25,240 nucleotides of DNA from CAZZKF01 sp964654995. GTDB taxonomy: Bacteria > Pseudomonadota > Alphaproteobacteria > CAZZKF01. The stretch is from contig CAZZKF010000033.1 in the NCBI GenBank assembly GCA_964654995.1, forward strand, positions 1 to 25,240. The letters run 5' to 3'. The translations under genes were made by a program, and so were the position numbers. Below the pieces are notes generated by a model, which did no database searches, was not told where the DNA came from, and saw nothing but the letters and a program-made list of their open reading frames with translations. Each line of letters starts with the position of its first letter. The stretch's first letter is position 1. Shown piece after piece: positions 14,671-22,822 of this stretch.

Positions 14671-16581
14671 TCAGCCGCCGCCGCCTTTGATCCATGCGTC
14701 AACCCGGCGCTCCAGCAGTTTCATCGGCATGGCGCCGCCCAACAGCACGACATCGTGGAAGGCCTTGATGTCGAACCCATCGCCCAGCGCCTGCCGGGCG
14801 CGCCGGCGCAACTCGAGAATCTTGAGCATGCCGAGCTTGTAGCCGAGCGCCTGGCCCGGCCAGACGGAATAGCGTTCGATTTCGGTCACGACATTGGCGA
14901 GCGGGGTACCGGTGGTGCGGCGCATGTAATCGATCGCCTGCTCGCGGCTCCAGCGCTTGGCATGGATGCCGGTGTCCACCACCAGACGCACCGCCCGGAA
15001 CAGCTCGTCCTGAAGCCGCCCAAGGTCGCCGAACGGATCGTCCTCATAGATGCCGAGCTCGGCCGCCACCCGTTCGGCATAGAGCGCCCAGCCCTCGTTG
15101 TAGCTGTTGAAAAAGGCCAGGCGCCGGCTCAGCGGCAGGCTCGCATCGCTCATCGCAGTGGCGATCTGGAAGTGGTGGCCGGGCACCGCCTCATGATGGA
15201 TCAAGGTCGGCAGACGAAACCGCGGCCAGTTTCCAATGTCATACAGATTGATCCAGAAAATGCCGGGCCGCGTGCCATCGACCGACGGCGGCTCGTAATA
15301 GCCGCCGGGCGACGATTTTTCGTTGACCCTGGGCACCCGGCGGATCTCGATTCCTTGTGGCGGAATGGTCGCAAACACTTTCGGCACCCGCGCCAGAATC
15401 CGTGCCAGCCCGGCATTGAGGCCGGCCAGCAATTGCGCCCGCCCGTCATCGCTGTCGGGATAGAGGAAGCGGGCCTCTAGCGCCAGTTTGGCCATGCGCT
15501 CCCCGACGCTGCCCTCATCGTAGCCCTGGGAGGTGAGGATCCGGTCCATCTCGTCGGTAATGCGGGTGACTTCGGCCAGACCGATGGCGTGAATCGCATC
15601 CGGCGTCAGCTCGGTGTCGCCGCCGAGCGCGGCAAGGACCGCGTAAAGCGCATCGCCCCCCGGCTGCGCCCAGATACCGGCATCGTGCGGAGCTTTGGGC
15701 TCGAGCTTTCGCAAGGTCGCCGCCAGGGCCTTGTAGGCCGGATAGACGCTGGTCTCGATCAGCTTCTCGGCAGTTTCCAGAAATCGCGCCCTGTCAGCGG
15801 GCGCGATGCTGTCGACGGCCTCCAGCTTGGCGCTCAGCGCCGTGTAAAGAACGTTGTCCCGAGGCGGAACGGAGACGAAATCGTCGAGCTGCGCAATCGT
15901 CTTGCCGAGCGCGAAATCCGGCAGCACGACGCCGGCTTGCGCATCGCGGGTCACACTCGCGATGGCGCCGTCAAACGCACTCCCGATCGCCCGCAGCCGG
16001 GCCAGATAATCCTCGGCATCGCGGGCATTTTCAATCGCATGCTGGGTCTGCAGCAGGTTGGGGATGTTGATGTGCGGCCCCTGCAACTGATTGATCACAT
16101 AGGGCTGGTAGCCGAACAATACGTCGTTGCTGCCGGTGGCGGCAAAAAACGTCGCGGCATGGGCATCGACAACCGCCCGGGCGACATCCAGCGTGAGCGC
16201 CGTTTTATCGTCCAGCGCGCCGCGATCGATGGCGGCGAGCGTGCGCTGGGCGGCGCGCACCGTATCGCGGAACCGCTCGCGGCCTTGCGGCGAGTAATCG
16301 TCGAGGCGGTCGGCGAAATGGCCGCCCATATAGTCTTCGGAGAGGCCGAGGAGCGTACCGGCCTGCGGGCTGAGACGCAGGATCGAGCGTATCGCCCGCT
16401 CGATCACCTGCGCCGGATCTTCGGCGGTCACCGTCGTCGGCACGGCCCCGGCGGAGGCCGGGGCTGCCACGTCCGATGCGGCGGTCTTGCTGCCGGGGTT
16501 GCTGCCGGAATCGCAGGAGATCAGAACGATGCTGAGGAGAATGGGAAAGACGGACCCAAGCCCGCGCCCAAGATACCGCAT
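14671..16581 (-). CDS. DUF885 family lipoprotein, probable zinc peptidase
   Basis: A 636-residue DUF885 protein. The start MRYLGRGLG leads into a lipoprotein signal peptide ending LISC, with Cys23 as the lipidated residue, so it should be tethered to a membrane facing the periplasm. The metal motif HEAVPGHH (residues 463-470) is the HExxPGH form of this family, and Glu496 in NEGWALYAE is the likely third ligand. DUF885 proteins resemble M32-like metallopeptidases, but substrates are mostly unknown. The ATG at 16581 has GAGGGG upstream; an ATG at 16608 would put extra residues in front of the signal peptide. It converges on the epimerase gene with 15 bases between stops. Confidence 0.9.
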   Translation of the reverse strand: MRYLGRGLGSVFPILLSIVLISCDSGSNPGSKTAASDVAAPASAGAVPTTVTAEDPAQVIERAIRSILRLSPQAGTLLGLSEDYMGGHFADRLDDYSPQGRERFRDTVRAAQRTLAAIDRGALDDKTALTLDVARAVVDAHAATFFAATGSNDVLFGYQPYVINQLQGPHINIPNLLQTQHAIENARDAEDYLARLRAIGSAFDGAIASVTRDAQAGVVLPDFALGKTIAQLDDFVSVPPRDNVLYTALSAKLEAVDSIAPADRARFLETAEKLIETSVYPAYKALAATLRKLEPKAPHDAGIWAQPGGDALYAVLAALGGDTELTPDAIHAIGLAEVTRITDEMDRILTSQGYDEGSVGERMAKLALEARFLYPDSDDGRAQLLAGLNAGLARILARVPKVFATIPPQGIEIRRVPRVNEKSSPGGYYEPPSVDGTRPGIFWINLYDIGNWPRFRLPTLIHHEAVPGHHFQIATAMSDASLPLSRRLAFFNSYNEGWALYAERVAAELGIYEDDPFGDLGRLQDELFRAVRLVVDTGIHAKRWSREQAIDYMRRTTGTPLANVVTEIERYSVWPGQALGYKLGMLKILELRRRARQALGDGFDIKAFHDVVLLGGAMPMKLLERRVDAWIKGGGG

Positions 16582-16626
16582 ATCCGCCCCCTCGATGGCC
16601 GTGCACAACCGTGTTTCGTGCGGCCG

Positions 16627-16654
16627 AGTGTAGCCTCGGCAGCGGGGGCGACAA
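16627..16654 (-). promoter_or_regulatory. Probable sigma70-type promoter of the DUF885 gene
   Basis: On the minus strand TTGTCG (complement of 16649-16654) and TACACT (complement of 16627-16632) are separated by 16 bases. Transcription would begin near 16620, giving a leader of about 40 bases. A small hairpin (CCGAG/CTCGG at 16624-16639) overlaps the -10. Confidence 0.45.
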
Positions 16655-16760
16655 ATTCAAATCTTGGAGAGGCGGGAATGACCGGGAATGGAAAAGTCGA
16701 AAGGATCCATCGGGCGGACCGGTGAGAGCGCAAAAACCGGCCCGACCCGATGGCGGCGGG

Positions 16761-17171
16761 TTATTCGGAAACCGCCGTGTGCTCCGCCTGAGCCAACGCG
16801 GGGGCATCAGAGGGGCGCAATTCGGTCAACAGTCCGGTCGAGGTGTTGATGTAGACCGAGGTCCGCTCGGCCTTCAGGCCGGCATAAAGCGCCACGTCGA
16901 CCTTCCAGGCGCGACCGTCACGGGTCACCTGTCCGATGCGGGCCGACTTCATCGACTGGCGGGGATAGGTGTAGCCGTGGGACTTCAGAAAGCGGCGCAC
17001 GATGCGCTTGGCCTCGTTGGCGGAAACATCATCAGACGCGGTGATGACAGCGGTCTGGCCGGTGTCCGATGACCCGGCTGTGGCCGGCACGGCCAAAAGG
17101 GCAACCAGGCCGAGGGCAGCGAACGCACCCAATCCGGCGCGAACGATCTTGATTGAAGTGATGCGTGTCAT
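16761..17171 (-). CDS. Exported PepSY-like small protein
   Basis: A 136-residue secreted protein. The signal peptide covers about residues 1-33, with a hydrophobic core and cleavage near PATAG. The mature part has the PepSY-like pattern of a helix (SANEAKRIVRRFLKSHGY) followed by strands ending in VYINTSTGLL, where PepSY domains usually end in a '(I/V)Y(V/I)(D/N)..TG' strand. It contains no cysteine after cleavage. The start is set by AGGAG 6 bases before the ATG. It lies downstream of the histidine kinase gene on the same strand, separated by 169 bases with two strong palindromes, so it probably has its own regulated promoter. The family assignment is by pattern and is moderately sure. Confidence 0.7.
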   Translation of the reverse strand: MTRITSIKIVRAGLGAFAALGLVALLAVPATAGSSDTGQTAVITASDDVSANEAKRIVRRFLKSHGYTYPRQSMKSARIGQVTRDGRAWKVDVALYAGLKAERTSVYINTSTGLLTELRPSDAPALAQAEHTAVSE

Positions 17172-17201
17172 GGGGGGCTCCTGTGACAAGCGGTGAATGA
17201 A

Positions 17202-17220
17202 ATCGACGACCATCGTCGAT
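17202..17220. repeat. Inverted repeat ahead of the PepSY-like gene
   Basis: ATCGACGA and TCGTCGAT form a perfect 8-bp inverted repeat around a 3-base centre, 31-49 bases upstream of the start at 17171. It could be an operator near the transcription start or a hairpin in the mRNA leader. Confidence 0.5.
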
Positions 17221-17253
17221 AGCCACACTCTGCCCGATCGCCCGAGACAGTTC

Positions 17254-17269
17254 TGTAAACCGGTTTACA
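17254..17269. promoter_or_regulatory. 16-bp perfect palindrome, probable operator
   Basis: TGTAAACCGGTTTACA is an uninterrupted 16-bp palindrome 83-98 bases upstream of the PepSY-like start, in the gap after the histidine kinase gene. An AACCGGTT core with flanking symmetry resembles LacI-family type operators, but no such regulator is encoded in the window, so the binder is unknown. Confidence 0.55.
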
Positions 17270-17340
17270 TGGTTAATGCCTTTTTTCCGGGGCACTGCGC
17301 CGGCGTTCAGCGACGTTGTTTTCGCAGGCAATGAGGCGGC

Positions 17341-18696
17341 TTATGCCCTGGGTAGATGGAGCGTGACCCTGAGCCCGCCCGCAGGCAGATTGGCGAACCC
17401 CACCCGCCCCCGGTACTGGCCAACGATCTCCTTGACGATGGCCAGCCCCTGGCCGGTCCCCTGGGTCTGCTGATCAAGGCGCAGACCGCGCTGTCCCAGC
17501 AGGGCCAGGCGTTCCTCCGGCACCCCGGGACCATCATCCTCGACGGTGATGCAGACCTCGGCATTTTCGGCCACCGAAATACGGACCTCCGAATCCGCCC
17601 ATTTGCTGGCGTTGTCCAGAAGATTGCCCAGAAGTTCCATGAGATCGTCGGGGTCGATGGCCACCGCTTCCGCCCCCCGGGCTGAAACCTGCCACGCCAG
17701 GGTCTCGCCGCGTGGCGTGCGTTTCAGGGTCTTGACGATGCTGTGAATGACCGGCGCCGTCAATGTCCGGACATTGCGCGGCGCTGCCGTGCCGCCGATG
17801 CGATAGCGCGCCAGTTCGTGATCGACATGGCGCCGCATGGTCCGCGCCAGGTCCTCCAGCTCGTCCGCCATTTCGGTTTCGCCGCGCGCCCGCAGGCGCG
17901 CGGCATCGGCAGCCAGCACGGTGAGCGGCGTCTTCAGCCCGTGAGCAAGGTCGGAGGCGCGCGTGCGCATCTGTGCGATGGTTCGTTCCTGGGCTTCGAG
18001 CAGCGTATTCACCTCGCGAACCAGGGGCATCACCTCGTCCGGGTAATTGTCGCCCAGGCGGTTTCGCACCCCGGATCGAACGGCGTTGACGGCCCGGCGC
18101 ACGAATTCCAAGGGCCGCAGCCCGAAGCCCACCTGCACCCAGGCCGCGATTATCAGCACCAGCGCCAGCATCGCCAGCGATGGCGCGATATCCCGGGCGA
18201 ACGCGTCGCGCGCTGCAATCAGGTCGCGCCGATCCAGCGCCACGGCGATGCGCAGGCGGCGTTGCCCCGCCGGTGTGGTATAGGTGATTTCGCGCTCGCG
18301 CACCATCAGGGTTGCATTCCGGGGGCCGGCGATGCGATGCCGGTGCACGGTGCCGGCGTCCAAGGGATCGGCCGGCAGCGCCAGTCTCGCGTCCCACAGC
18401 GACCGCGACCGCAGAACGGTCCTGGTGGCGTCTTCCTGGATTTGCCAGTAGAGACCACTGTAAGGCGCCCGGAAGCGCGGATCGGCAAGCTCCCGGGCCA
18501 GCCGGATGGTGCCGTCTGCATCGAAGCTGACGCTGGCCGCCAGTTGCCGCAGGCTGTTTTCCAGCTCGGCATCGAGCCGGCGCGCCACATGGCGCTCGAA
18601 CAGGGTGACCAGCCCAAAGCCGGCGATCACCAGCGCCAGCCCGATCGACGCCGCCGCGGCGCCGACCAGACGCAGCCGCAGCGACCGCCGGGTCAT
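17341..18696 (-). CDS. Sensor histidine kinase, PhoQ-like
   Basis: A 451-residue inner-membrane sensor kinase. There is a membrane helix at about residues 10-33, a periplasmic sensor region at about 34-170, and a second helix at about 172-190, followed by a HAMP-like linker. The phosphoacceptor is His252 in LAHGLKTPLTVL. ATPase boxes are N (Asn358/Asn362 in LLGNLLDNASKWA), G1 (DDGPG, 387-391) and G2 (GTGQGLAIV, 413-421). The layout and the AHGLKTPL H-box are those of the PhoQ group, which senses divalent cations, acidity or peptides; the signal here is unknown. The start overlaps the regulator stop by ATGA, so the two are translationally coupled. Confidence 0.93.
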   Translation of the reverse strand: MTRRSLRLRLVGAAAASIGLALVIAGFGLVTLFERHVARRLDAELENSLRQLAASVSFDADGTIRLARELADPRFRAPYSGLYWQIQEDATRTVLRSRSLWDARLALPADPLDAGTVHRHRIAGPRNATLMVREREITYTTPAGQRRLRIAVALDRRDLIAARDAFARDIAPSLAMLALVLIIAAWVQVGFGLRPLEFVRRAVNAVRSGVRNRLGDNYPDEVMPLVREVNTLLEAQERTIAQMRTRASDLAHGLKTPLTVLAADAARLRARGETEMADELEDLARTMRRHVDHELARYRIGGTAAPRNVRTLTAPVIHSIVKTLKRTPRGETLAWQVSARGAEAVAIDPDDLMELLGNLLDNASKWADSEVRISVAENAEVCITVEDDGPGVPEERLALLGQRGLRLDQQTQGTGQGLAIVKEIVGQYRGRVGFANLPAGGLRVTLHLPRA

Positions 18697-19358
18697 GAGC
18701 CGGGCTCGCGAATAATGTAGCCGAAGCCGCGCCGGGTTTCGATCAGATCGACCGGCAGCTTGCGGCGAACCCGCCCGACCAGCACTTCGACGGCATTGCT
18801 GTCACGCTCGAACCCCTGATCGTAGAGATGTTCGGCAAGCTCGGTCTGGGAAACCACGCGGCCGGCATGATGCATCAGATAGCTGAGCAGCCGATATTCC
18901 TGCGGCGACAGCTTGATCGGCACGCCATCGACGGTGACCCACATCTTGCGGGTATCGAGCGCCACCGGGCCGATGGTCAGCACCGCCGAGGCCCGCCCGG
19001 CCGAGCGTCGGATAATGGCCCGCAGCCGGGCCAGCAGCTCTTCCATCTGAAACGGCTTGGGCAGGTAATCGTCGGCACCGGCATCGATGCCCTCGACCCG
19101 CTCGCTCCAGGCGCCGCGGGCAGTGAGCACCAGGACCGGGAAGGTTCGGCCGTTGTCGCGCCAGCGCCGCAGAATCGACAGCCCGTCCATGCCCGGCAGG
19201 CCAAGATCGAGAATCACCGCCGCATAATCCTCGGTATCGCCCTTGAACCAAGCCTCCTCGCCTTCCGCCTCGCGCTCGACGACATAGCCGTGGGCAACAA
19301 GCGTGGCGGCCACATCGCGGGCGATGCGATCATCGTCTTCGACCAGCAGGACCCGCAT
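18693..19358 (-). CDS. OmpR/PhoP-family response regulator
   Basis: A 221-residue regulator. The receiver domain (1-115) has the acidic pocket Glu7/Asp8/Asp9, phosphoacceptor Asp51, Thr79 and Lys101 (LPKPF). The C-terminal winged helix (about 125-218) includes LSPQEYRLLSYL and RVRRKLP. Regulators of this family bind pairs of direct repeats about 10-11 bp apart, and such repeats lie at 19762-19790, just upstream of this operon. The ATG at 19358 overlaps the stop of the preceding PepSY gene (TGATG), so PepSY, regulator and kinase form one coupled operon. A GTG one codon earlier is possible. Confidence 0.94.
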   Translation of the reverse strand: MRVLLVEDDDRIARDVAATLVAHGYVVEREAEGEEAWFKGDTEDYAAVILDLGLPGMDGLSILRRWRDNGRTFPVLVLTARGAWSERVEGIDAGADDYLPKPFQMEELLARLRAIIRRSAGRASAVLTIGPVALDTRKMWVTVDGVPIKLSPQEYRLLSYLMHHAGRVVSQTELAEHLYDQGFERDSNAVEVLVGRVRRKLPVDLIETRRGFGYIIREPGS

Positions 19359-19738
19359 CACTCGCCTTCGATTTTCATGATCTCGCCGGTACCGGCATCG
19401 ACATAGACCTCGATCATGCGGCCATTCGGCGTAATGATCTTCACCTCGTAGGCCCAGACGCCGTCCTCGCGCTCGAACTCGATTTCCGCGATCTCACCCT
19501 CAATGCGCGCCCCCACAACCGCCAGCACTTTTTGCAGGGGCACGATTTCGCCACGCTCAAAGGCGTCGCGGGCCCGCTCGTGATCGTCATCGCCATCGAT
19601 GTCGCCCGGCTGCCGGCCCTCGGCCACGGCCGGCGGGCGCGGCGAGGGTGGCGCCGCGGCACTCAGACGCAGCGCCAGAACAAGGACCACGCCTGCCGAC
19701 AGCACGGCCATCCAACGGAACAGGTTCATGGTCGACAT
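19358..19738 (-). CDS. Exported PepSY-domain protein, first gene of the two-component operon
   Basis: A 126-residue protein. A hydrophobic signal or anchor (WMAVLSAGVVLVLALRLSAAA) is followed by an acidic, proline-rich linker. A PepSY domain then runs over about residues 50-126: ARDAFERGEIVPLQKVL, IEFEREDGVWAYEVKI and MIEVYVDAGTGEIMKI. PepSY domains are small periplasmic modules thought to inhibit or sense. Placed first in the operon, it may tune the kinase. No Shine-Dalgarno precedes ATG 19738 or the alternative at 19729. If the -10 at about 19744-19749 is real, the transcript would start almost at the ATG, so it may be leaderless. Confidence 0.85.
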   Translation of the reverse strand: MSTMNLFRWMAVLSAGVVLVLALRLSAAAPPSPRPPAVAEGRQPGDIDGDDDHERARDAFERGEIVPLQKVLAVVGARIEGEIAEIEFEREDGVWAYEVKIITPNGRMIEVYVDAGTGEIMKIEGE

Positions 19739-19743
19739 AGTGC

Positions 19744-19790
19744 CATATATGACCGATCCAACCTGACAAAATCCTGACATCTCCTGTCAG
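19744..19790 (-). promoter_or_regulatory. Phased direct repeats and -10 box: likely response-regulator operator
   Basis: On the minus strand three heptamers follow each other: TGACAGG, TGTCAGG and TGTCAGG (complements of 19783-19789, 19773-19779 and 19762-19768), starting 10 and 11 bases apart. The last ends 12 bases before TATATG (complement of 19744-19749), a possible -10. This is the layout of promoters activated by PhoP-type regulators. It lies between the PepSY-regulator-kinase operon and the divergent PepSY-cytochrome b561 pair, so it may control both. Confidence 0.6.
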
Positions 19791-19791
19791 C

Positions 19792-19809
19792 AACCGGTCA
19801 GTGCCGGTT
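19792..19809. repeat. Inverted repeat in the divergent control region
   Basis: AACCGG and CCGGTT form a perfect 6-bp inverted repeat with 6 bases between, next to the phased repeats and on the side of the plus-strand PepSY gene. It may be a second operator. Its arms share the AACCGG/CCGGTT core with the palindrome at 17254-17269. Confidence 0.3.
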
Positions 19810-19876
19810 TGCTAACGTCCCGGCTATCGCGGCCCCGACATGGTGTTGCGGGCCGAATTCAACCGGAGAGACGGAT

Positions 19877-20158
19877 ATGCGCAAGATTTCGATGTTGACG
19901 GCAATCGCCGTGGTGTTGACCCTGACGAGCACCGCCAATGCCTCGAGCGACCGCGACTGCGGCAAGGTGCCGCCCAGGGACTGGCTGTCGAAAAATGCCC
20001 TCAAGTCCAAGGCTTCCGACCTCGGCTACCAGGTTCGCCGCATCAAGATGGAGGATGGCTGCTTTGAGGTTTACGCCATCGACGACAAGGGCGCCCGGGT
20101 CGAGCTTTACCTGCGCCCAGATACCGGCGAGCTCGTCCGCAAGAAGGTCGATGACTGA
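19877..20158 (+). CDS. Small exported PepSY-domain protein (PepSY_2 type)
   Basis: A 93-residue periplasmic protein. The signal peptide ends near STANA (residues 18-22), and the mature part of about 70 residues is nearly all PepSY: WLSKNALKSKASDLGY, VRRIKMEDGCFEVYAIDD, and VELYLRPDTGELV at the end. Cys28 and Cys62 could form a disulfide. GGAGAG lies 6 bases before the ATG. The stop overlaps the cytochrome b561 start (TGATG), so they are a translationally coupled pair. PepSY proteins are often found beside cytochrome b561 and may regulate it or its partner. Confidence 0.88.
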   Translation: MRKISMLTAIAVVLTLTSTANASSDRDCGKVPPRDWLSKNALKSKASDLGYQVRRIKMEDGCFEVYAIDDKGARVELYLRPDTGELVRKKVDD

Positions 20159-20757
20159 TGGCCGTCATCGACGAGTCCGGGGCTTCGGCCGGTCGCATGA
20201 CGCCGCCGGCCGAAGTTCGGGTCTGGGACCCCTTGGTGCGAATCTTTCACTGGAGTCTGGTCACCCTGTTCGTCATCGCCTGGGCCACCGGCGACGAACT
20301 TGACCGAATCCACGAAATTGCCGGCTACATCATTATCGGCTTGCTGGTCTTTCGCGTCTTCTGGGGATTTGTCGGGCCCCGGCATGCCCGGTTTTCCGAT
20401 TTCGTCAAGCCGCCGTCGACGATCAGGGCCTATGTCCGCGACCTGCTGCATGGGCGAGCCCGGCGATATCTGGGCCACAACCCCGCCGGCGGCGCGATGA
20501 TCGTTGCCCTGCTGGTCATGCTGGGCGTGATTTCGCTCACCGGTTATTTGATGACGACCGATGCCTTCTGGGGCATCGAGTGGGTCGAAGAGGCCCACGA
20601 GGCGGCGGTCAATCTGACCCTGGGGCTCATCGCCCTGCATATCGGCGGTGTCATCGTCGGCAGCCTGATGCACGGCGAAAACCTGGTCCGGGCGATGATC
20701 ACCGGGCGCAAGCGGGCACCGGAAGCCGGCGAGCGCACCCTCAACTCGGAAGATTGA
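20158..20757 (+). CDS. Cytochrome b561-family di-haem membrane protein
   Basis: A 199-residue protein with four membrane helices of the bacterial cytochrome b561 family. The N-terminal VWDPLVRIFHWSLV is the family signature. Candidate haem ligands are His31 (IFHWS), His52 (RIHEIAGY), His145 (EEAHE) and His160 (ALHIGG). These proteins pass electrons across or into the inner membrane, for example between quinones and periplasmic partners. Coupling to the PepSY gene and the nearby two-component system suggests regulated expression. The 3' end overlaps the convergent cyclase gene by 17 bases. Confidence 0.93.
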   Translation: MAVIDESGASAGRMTPPAEVRVWDPLVRIFHWSLVTLFVIAWATGDELDRIHEIAGYIIIGLLVFRVFWGFVGPRHARFSDFVKPPSTIRAYVRDLLHGRARRYLGHNPAGGAMIVALLVMLGVISLTGYLMTTDAFWGIEWVEEAHEAAVNLTLGLIALHIGGVIVGSLMHGENLVRAMITGRKRAPEAGERTLNSED

Positions 20758-22768
20758 GCCGGACCATGAGATTCCTGAATCGGGAATCGTCGCGCAGAGA
20801 ACTGAGGCTCGGCGACCGGCGTATCCAGGGCAGCCAGTCGCGGCGCTTGCCGTGGCTCGCCTCCAGCCAGCGGAAGGCAGAGTCCTTGTCGCCCAGCACC
20901 GCATAGATCACCGCCAGGCCCCAGGTGTCGACCGGGTCTGTTGCAATCAGGCGGCCGGCGATCTTGCGGGCCTCGACAGCGTGCCCGGCCTTGGCATAGA
21001 CGCGCCCCAGTCCCCAGAGCCAGACCGGATCCAGTGCCGCCGCCTTCCGGTGGGCAGTGATCGCCTCGTCAAAGCGCCCGAGTTCGGTATAAATGCTGCC
21101 CAGGACATGAAGGCCGAGCGGGTATTGCGGATCCAGTTCGAGGGATTTGCCGACCTCCTGCAAGGCCAGCTTGAACTGACCGTTTCCCCAGTAGATCCAC
21201 GCCAGCCAGGCGGCCCAGCGCGGTGACAGCGGATCCAGCTCGCGGGCTTGCGCAACCTCCGCCACGGCCTCGTCCCAGCGCCCGAAAAGAACCAGGTACC
21301 AGGCGTAATGCGCGTGGGCCGCAGCCAGATTGGGATTGAGCTCCAGCGCCCGCTTGAAGGCCCGCTCGGCGCCCACCCAGTCCCATTCGTAATAGAGCTT
21401 GCTTTGGGCCAGTGCCAGATGGGCCTCGGCCACCGTGTCGTCGAGCGCCAAGGCCTCCTTGGCCAGCGCCTGGCACCGCGGATAGGCTTCGGGCGGTGCC
21501 CCGGCACCACGGCCAAGCTCGTTATAGGCCAAAGCCAGACGGGCATAGGCCACCGGGTCCTTTGGGTCGTCCCTGATCGCGCTCTGAAGATAATCGAGCC
21601 CTTTTTTCGTATCTTTTGGATCGACCTGATTGAGATAGAAAACGCCCCGCAAATAACTTTCGTAGCTCTTGGGATCGACCTGTCGGGCCCGCACCAGACG
21701 GGTCTCGGCGTGCGGCACCAGTTTGACCTCGCGAGCCACGGCACGGGCCACGGCATGGGCGACTTCGCTCTGCAGGGCGAGAATGTCCTGGAGGTCCCGG
21801 CTATAGCTCTGCGACCAGACGTGAAAGCCGTCCGTAGCCTTGATCAACTGCACATTGAGGCGCACCTGGCCGTTTTCCCTGCGTACGCTGCCTTCGAGGA
21901 TCATCGCCACTCCCAGGGCGGCGCCGATTTCCTGCACCGTCGGTTCGCGGTGCTTGAAAGCGAACGACGACGTACGAGAGGCCACCTTGAGGCCCTTGAC
22001 CCGGGCCAGAGCATTCAACAGCTCCTCGGCGATGCCGTCGGACAGATAGGTCTGGTCGGCGGCCGGGCTGAGATCGACAAACGGCATCACCGCAATCGAT
22101 GCCGGATCAGCGGGGGCGCGCGTCTCCGGTACATAGCCGGCGAAGACCACACCCAGCAAAGTGACAGCCAGCACGCCGGCGAGAACCAGTGCCCCGCGCC
22201 CGGTTCGCAACCGCGCCCGGAACCGCCGGATCAACGGCACATGGGTCCGGGAGTCCTGATGAACCCGAAACACCGCCACCGGCTCGGCGATATTCTTGAG
22301 CTTGTGATGGCCGGCAAATTCGTAGCCCAGGTCGAGCTTGTTGCGCACCTGATTGTAGACCGTCCCGGAAATGCAGATCTCGCCGGGGTCGGCAAGGGTG
22401 CCCAGGCGCGCGGCCACGTTGACGCCCTCGCCGCGCAGATTGTCCCCTTCAATGACGGCATCGGCCAGATCAATGCCGATCCGCAACCGCATCCAGGCCG
22501 CCAGCGGCCGGGTGAAGTTCATGCCGTCGGTATGTTCCCGGATGCGCAGGGCGGCCCGCAGCGCCTGAACGACGCTGGAAAACCGGATCATGCATCCATC
22601 ACCGGTCTCGGCAAAAATGTGCCCGCCGAATCGGGGCACGATATCGTCCATCGCCTTTCGGCAGTCGTCGAGTGCGCGCAGGGTGCCTTCTTCGTCGCGC
22701 TCCATCAGGCGGCTGTAACCGGCCACATCGACCGCCACAACCGCCGTAAGGCGCCGTTCCACCTCCAC
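20741..22768 (-). CDS. Class III nucleotide cyclase with membrane helix, FlgO/TolB-like domain and TPR tail
   Basis: A 675-residue protein. The cytoplasmic class III cyclase domain (about 1-170) has metal-binding Asp14 (VDVAGYS) and Asp57 (TGDG) and transition-state Asn117 and Arg121 (GVNVAARL). A membrane helix lies at about 193-212. A FlgO/TolB-like segment (about 222-345) includes IAVMPFVDLS and YLSDGIAEELL. Tetratricopeptide repeats fill about 365-650. Position 53, where canonical adenylate cyclases have the adenine-specifying Lys (KTTGDG), is Ala (AETGDG), so cAMP production is likely but unproven. The start is GTG at 22768, with AAGGA 6 bases upstream. It lies 106 bases downstream of a Crp/Fnr gene on the same strand. 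Confidence 0.9.
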   Translation of the reverse strand: MEVERRLTAVVAVDVAGYSRLMERDEEGTLRALDDCRKAMDDIVPRFGGHIFAETGDGCMIRFSSVVQALRAALRIREHTDGMNFTRPLAAWMRLRIGIDLADAVIEGDNLRGEGVNVAARLGTLADPGEICISGTVYNQVRNKLDLGYEFAGHHKLKNIAEPVAVFRVHQDSRTHVPLIRRFRARLRTGRGALVLAGVLAVTLLGVVFAGYVPETRAPADPASIAVMPFVDLSPAADQTYLSDGIAEELLNALARVKGLKVASRTSSFAFKHREPTVQEIGAALGVAMILEGSVRRENGQVRLNVQLIKATDGFHVWSQSYSRDLQDILALQSEVAHAVARAVAREVKLVPHAETRLVRARQVDPKSYESYLRGVFYLNQVDPKDTKKGLDYLQSAIRDDPKDPVAYARLALAYNELGRGAGAPPEAYPRCQALAKEALALDDTVAEAHLALAQSKLYYEWDWVGAERAFKRALELNPNLAAAHAHYAWYLVLFGRWDEAVAEVAQARELDPLSPRWAAWLAWIYWGNGQFKLALQEVGKSLELDPQYPLGLHVLGSIYTELGRFDEAITAHRKAAALDPVWLWGLGRVYAKAGHAVEARKIAGRLIATDPVDTWGLAVIYAVLGDKDSAFRWLEASHGKRRDWLPWIRRSPSLSSLRDDSRFRNLMVRLNLPS

Positions 22769-22822
22769 CGTGGTTCCTTTCTCCCAGCGCCCCTCTGTAG
22801 CAAGATATAGAAATGAATCGGT

